Part shown: positions 9,092-12,591 of the stretch, one piece after another
Numbering within the stretch: the first letter of the stretch is position 1
How the letters are laid out: each line of letters begins with the position of its first letter
Assembly (NCBI GenBank): GCA_015657535.1
Contig: JADHZB010000818.1
Coordinates: 13,741 to 26,331 of the forward strand
DNA from: Nephromyces sp. MM_2019
Taxonomy: Eukaryota; Apicomplexa; Aconoidasida; Nephromycida
Reading direction: 5' to 3'
Length of the DNA: 12,591 bases
Translations under genes and position numbers: made by a program
The notes under the pieces: generated by a model
Told to the model about the DNA's origin: nothing
Seen by the model: only the letters and a program-made list of their open reading frames with translations
The model's database searches: none

Positions 9092-11625
9092 AATGAAGAA
9101 CCTCCCAAAATGGCACCCAAAATCCCTACACACACAGAATCCACACACCTAACAACTTTCATTAATGAAGATAACTCAGAGAGTACACAGACAAGTCATA
9201 TGATGGATATTACCCCTTCAACACCTCAAGAAATACCTGTAATTACACACACACCTTATACAATTACAACACTTTCAACTCCTCTAGAAATTTTGGAGAG
9301 TACACACACACCCAACATCCAATCAATATCACCCAAACAAACATATACACCTACTCCTACACAATCAACACAACCAACACCTACACACACTATAAAACAA
9401 ACATCACCTACACAAACATATCCACCTACTCCTACACTACCAACACCTATACACACTATAAAACCAACATCACCCACACAAACATATCCACCTACTCCTA
9501 CACAACCAACACCTATACATACTATACAAACAACACAACCAACACCTATACACACTATACAAACAACACAACCAACACAATCAGAAAGTACACACAAACC
9601 ATTATCATCACCCAATCAAACAATTACTAAGAATCAATCAACATATTCAACCAGAGATAAAAAAATACACACACACTTAAAAAGAGATGATAAATATGAA
9701 ATAGATCATCACAAATCTCCACAAAAATCACATAAGACTTCTACACACAAATCAAGGAGAGATATAAATGGTACTTCTACACATCGTAATTCCACAAACA
9801 GTTATGAAGGGAAATCAAGAAAACAATATCATAGTCGCTATTCTAGTTCAGATAGTAATTCTGACTATATAAGTAGACGTACAAAACGTAATAAAAATTC
9901 ATCTACACACACACACAAAAGTTCATCAAAAAAAAAACGAAAAAAAAAGAATTCTTCAAGGCATCATCATAAAGTAAGAGATTATTCATATGACGACACA
10001 AAGAGTCAATCTCCCCCTGGTATTTAATTTGCACACATTTATATATATATATATGATTTTATATATACATATATACACACAAACCTTTATATATTATTTA
10101 TCTCTTCACTCTCACACTTTTTTTTGGGGAGGGGAGGAGAGTATGTACATTTTATTTACACATTTATTTGTTTACACATACATAGACTTTTTTATATACC
10201 TCTTTACATACTTAACTATACTTCTTAACACATATTACCCTAGTTGATATATTTTTAATACACACACTATCCACACCAATATACACATATTATCCATACC
10301 AATATACACACATTATCCACACCAATTTACACACAATCCACTAACAAACACACACATAAAACATACCACAATCCACACACACAAATTATTTTAAACACAT
10401 TTATTTGATTAGCTAACTACTCAACACACTCACATGAAGAAATAGCGACAGATAATATAAATATAGCACCACCTGCGACGGATGTAATCCCAACTATACA
10501 GATGTGTGTATCACCAAATATGGGTAAGTATTTATGGGGTTAATTAATAATAATGTGTGTAAATTTATGACTACTATCGTAAACTTCTATTAAGGATATA
10601 TACACACTAGACTGGATACGAATGACAGTACAAACTGGCAAGCACTTGACTGTACTTACTGGTTGATTTCACCGATAAACAAGATTACACACATCTATCC
10701 TACACACAAGGAAAAACATCTTAATGTATATACAGGAAGATTTTCTTGTATTAATTATATTTGTTTTTATATATCAAACAATCCCTTACATTTTGGTATA
10801 TATTTTTATTTGTGTGTGTGTGTGTGTATATTTTGTGATTTCAGATAATACAGATTTATCATCCAATTCACCTGTTAAAGATATCAGTAATGAACATATT
10901 CAATCCACACACACACAACCCAATTTTAATTACTTTGATGAAAACTCCATCCTAATTTCAGCTGTGTGTTTACCTAAATTATTTGAATCAGCCCTCCTTA
11001 CTTTTGATGAAACAAATTATTGGAATTTATTCGAAAAATATGAATTTGGTATGTTACACACATATGTGTGTGTGTGGAGAGGGGGAGGGGTGTTGCGAAT
11101 GTGACTTGGGTGTATGTGTGCTGTGAATGTATGTATGTTTTAGCTGTGTGTGTTGTGAATGTGTGTATGTTTGGGGTGTATGTTATGAATGTGTGTATGC
11201 TTGAGGTGTGTGTGTTGTGAATGTGTGTATGTTGTAGATGTGTGTATATTTGGAGAGAGTGTGAAATGGGTAGGGTATTTGTACTATGTACTATAAATAT
11301 AAAGTATATAACAATAGGTGATTTATAATTTTTACATGGACTAAATATATTTATGTGTGTATATTTCTAATCTATGTATTTCAATGTATTATAAATTATA
11401 CTTTACAGATAAACTAAAAGAGTTTACTTTACACACTTGGCCAAGCAATTGTCAATCTTTTACAGATGCCCCACCTTCTATACAATGTAAAAATGGTGTC
11501 ACAGTTTTTGGTGTACCTGACTTTATGTAAGTTTTACACATAATATATATATTATCATATTTAACATCCTAAAACACACACAAAAACGCTTCACTCAATT
11601 GATATATATATATACCTTACCCAAA

Positions 11626-11660
<35 letters not shown>

Positions 11661-12591
11661 CACTATACATTTTTAAATCTTTATATAATCAGGGATGAAA
11701 ATACATTGAGGGAGTATATAATATCATATATTGTGATGTTTTTTGGGTTTGATATGACCCATTTATTACACACAATTTCACCCTCAACAACACTTGATTC
11801 ATATTATCCAACACCTACAACTTATTCTGGAAAACAATATAATATTGGGTGTGCATCAATCTTAGCAAAATTTGTACTTTTGCATGTATCTACACTCCCT
11901 ATAGCAAGTCCATTACTTTCAGGTCCCCCTGCATTAATTATACGGCCATTTCGTTGTTTATTAAAACGTGCACCTTCAATATTTACACCTTCCACCCAAA
12001 ATTCTACACAAAATAACCCTACACATTACACACACACCAAGATATTTCCCAAAACATCTCCTACACAGTACACATCTACATCAAACACACACACACCCCC
12101 CACAACACATAAAATATCCCCATTAACATCAATGGTACACACAACACCTTTAACAAATCCTACAACAACAACACCTACTACATATTCAACATCACCTACA
12201 CACTCATCATTATATAGTTGGACATCTTGCCCTAAAATGAATTGGGAAGATACACACAAGAAAGAAATATATATATTACAACACATTATAACAAACCCTA
12301 ACAATCGTTTACCCATAATAGCCTCTGTTGTTTTATTTAATGAATTACATGAACGTGGGTCAATGAGTTGTCGTTCAATATTATCTATACAAAATCACTG
12401 GAATACACACAAAATACAAACAGAGTTATTCAAAACAAATGATATAAATGATACCTTACACACACCTACACACACATCTCATAATTCATTCTTTTCAATT
12501 ACTCTCAATGATCATGAACTTTTGAATCAAATTGCACACCAAATTACTTCTTACACACCCATCATTTTTGATATCTATACCTCTGACATAC
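9092..12591 (+). CDS. Large hypothetical protein with Lys/Arg/Ser-rich segment, six exons, 3' partial
   Basis: Exons: 9092-10019, 10413-10523, 10595-10747, 10845-11048, 11409-11526 and 11693 to the window end. All five junctions are GT-AG and in phase (1,1,1,1,2). The exon at 9092 encodes a Thr/Pro repeat region and then a Lys/Arg/Ser/His-rich stretch (9650-9990, including KKKRKKK) like the basic tails of nuclear RNA-binding proteins. Exons 2-5 encode denser, probably folded sequence, such as TNWQALDCTYWLISP (exon 3) and CKNGVTVFGVPDFM (exon 5). The last exon holds hydrophobic helices, a Thr/Pro/His linker, then a Trp-flanked stretch (12219-12407) with weak Myb/SANT resemblance. I do not recognise the family. 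If independent, the first ATG is 9110 (MAPKIPTH); otherwise it continues from the exon ending at 8774. No stop is reached by 12591. Confidence 0.65.
9340..9590 (+). repeat. Coding Thr/Pro-rich repeat, about 22 residues per unit
   Basis: Three units of the form TSPTQTYPPTPT then PTPIHTIK follow each other, the first degenerate. Two shorter units of PTPIHTIQTTQ follow. At DNA level the copies differ by single bases. The region is in frame and stop-free. It is likely disordered, and it is the proline-rich equivalent of the THTDN array in the left-hand gene. Confidence 0.85.
10020..10412 (+). other. Intron (393 bases) with satellite and AT-rich content
   Basis: Donor CCTG|GTATTT and acceptor TTTGATTAG|CT rebuild an Ala codon (phase 1 plus two bases). 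The interior holds (TA)n, a T8G4 run near 10118-10129 and a 23-bp tandem repeat. The short frame that crosses the donor and runs to 10247 consists of this intron sequence and is not a gene. Confidence 0.75.
10267..10335. repeat. Intronic 23-bp tandem repeat, three copies
   Basis: Units start at 10267, 10290 and 10313. Each contains TATCCACACC then AATATACACAYA; copy 2 has CCATACC and copy 3 has AATTTACAC. A partial unit (ATCCAC) follows. The period equals that of the array at 1-92, but the sequence differs outside the TACACACA core. Confidence 0.9.
10524..10594 (+). other. Intron (71 bases)
   Basis: Donor ATGG|GTAAGT is the strongest consensus donor in this gene. The acceptor CTATTAAG|GA gives a Gly codon across the junction. 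Skipping the next exon would also be in phase (10523 to 10845), so exon 10595-10747 could be a cassette exon. Confidence 0.65.
10748..10844 (+). other. Intron (97 bases) with GT microsatellite
   Basis: Donor TCTT|GTATTA and acceptor TGTGATTTCAG|AT restore a Tyr codon. A (GT)n run at about 10811-10827 lies a short way before the acceptor, in GT orientation rather than the usual CA orientation. Confidence 0.65.
11049..11408 (+). other. Intron (360 bases) filled by GT-rich repeats
   Basis: Donor TTTG|GTATGT and acceptor ATACTTTACAG|AT rebuild an Asp codon (phase 1 plus two bases). The left two thirds are GT-rich repeats; the right third is AT-rich with a clean pyrimidine-bearing acceptor. The open frame that runs into it from 10845 is artificial after 11048. 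Confidence 0.8.
11113..11240. repeat. Intronic GT-rich repeat, units of about 32-35 bp
   Basis: Four imperfect units share GTGAATGTGTGTATG followed by a variable TTTGGGG, CTTGAGG or TTGTAGA tail. It is the reverse-orientation equivalent of the CA-rich arrays elsewhere and lies entirely within the intron at 11049-11408. Confidence 0.8.
11527..11692 (+). other. Intron (166 bases) with (TA)n run
   Basis: Donor TTTAT|GTAAGT and acceptor TATAATCAG|G join as ATG (Met). A (TA)n run occupies about 11633-11660. The exon after the acceptor stays open for 899 bases to the window edge, which supports the junction. Confidence 0.8.

Noticed and set aside
9256..9615. Minus-strand Val/Cys/Gly-rich frame
   Set aside because: It is the complement of the Thr/Pro repeats of the plus-strand exon.
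10595..10690. tRNA-like or independent short frame (DWIRMTVQTGKHLTVLTG)
   Set aside because: No cloverleaf could be drawn, and another frame of the same DNA fits as an exon with matching phases on both sides.

Overview
The window looks like nuclear DNA of an AT-rich, intron-bearing unicellular eukaryote. Long open frames are joined by GT...AG introns whose phases match, TAA and TGA act as stops, and no bacterial operon signals appear. Compact genes, low-complexity Thr/His/Asn-rich insertions and AT-rich introns suggest an alveolate parasite, perhaps apicomplexan or piroplasm-like. That placement is inference; no organism is recognised with certainty. The most visible feature is a TACACACA-type motif that recurs in intergenic DNA, introns and exons. 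In coding frame it reads as Thr-His-Thr.

Left part (1-3333, + strand): the 3' portion of one gene. An exon at 257-521 and a large exon at 900-3333 join across a 378-base repeat-filled intron. They encode the C-terminal part of a class V aminotransferase (cysteine desulfurase/selenocysteine lyase-like), then a low-complexity linker ending in 30 tandem hexapeptides of THTDN type, then a TtcA-like PP-loop ATPase with a complete SGGKDS motif and two CxxC motifs. Such a protein could mobilise sulfur with one domain and use it for tRNA thiolation with the other. The N-terminal exons, including the PLP lysine, lie outside the window.

Middle (3334-6118): about 2.2 kb without a supportable gene. It is very AT-rich, with a GT-rich block holding six copies of a 20-bp repeat. 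Then comes a small, unrecognised gene on the minus strand (about 5631-6045) with a 24-base palindrome inside it. A short gap separates it from the divergent + strand gene.

Right part (about 6119 or 6259 to the window end, + strand): a multi-exon gene, or two adjacent genes, of unrecognised function. Open frames at 6657-8276, 8681-8774, 9092-10019, 10413-10523, 10595-10747, 10845-11048, 11409-11526 and 11693-12591 join through seven GT-AG introns with compatible phases. The product would be a large Gln/Asn/Ser/Thr-rich protein with a few ordered islands, a Lys/Arg/Ser-rich segment and a weakly Myb/SANT-like stretch near the right edge. The gene runs off the window. Its first exons (6119-6720) are not resolved, because two reading frames both look coding.
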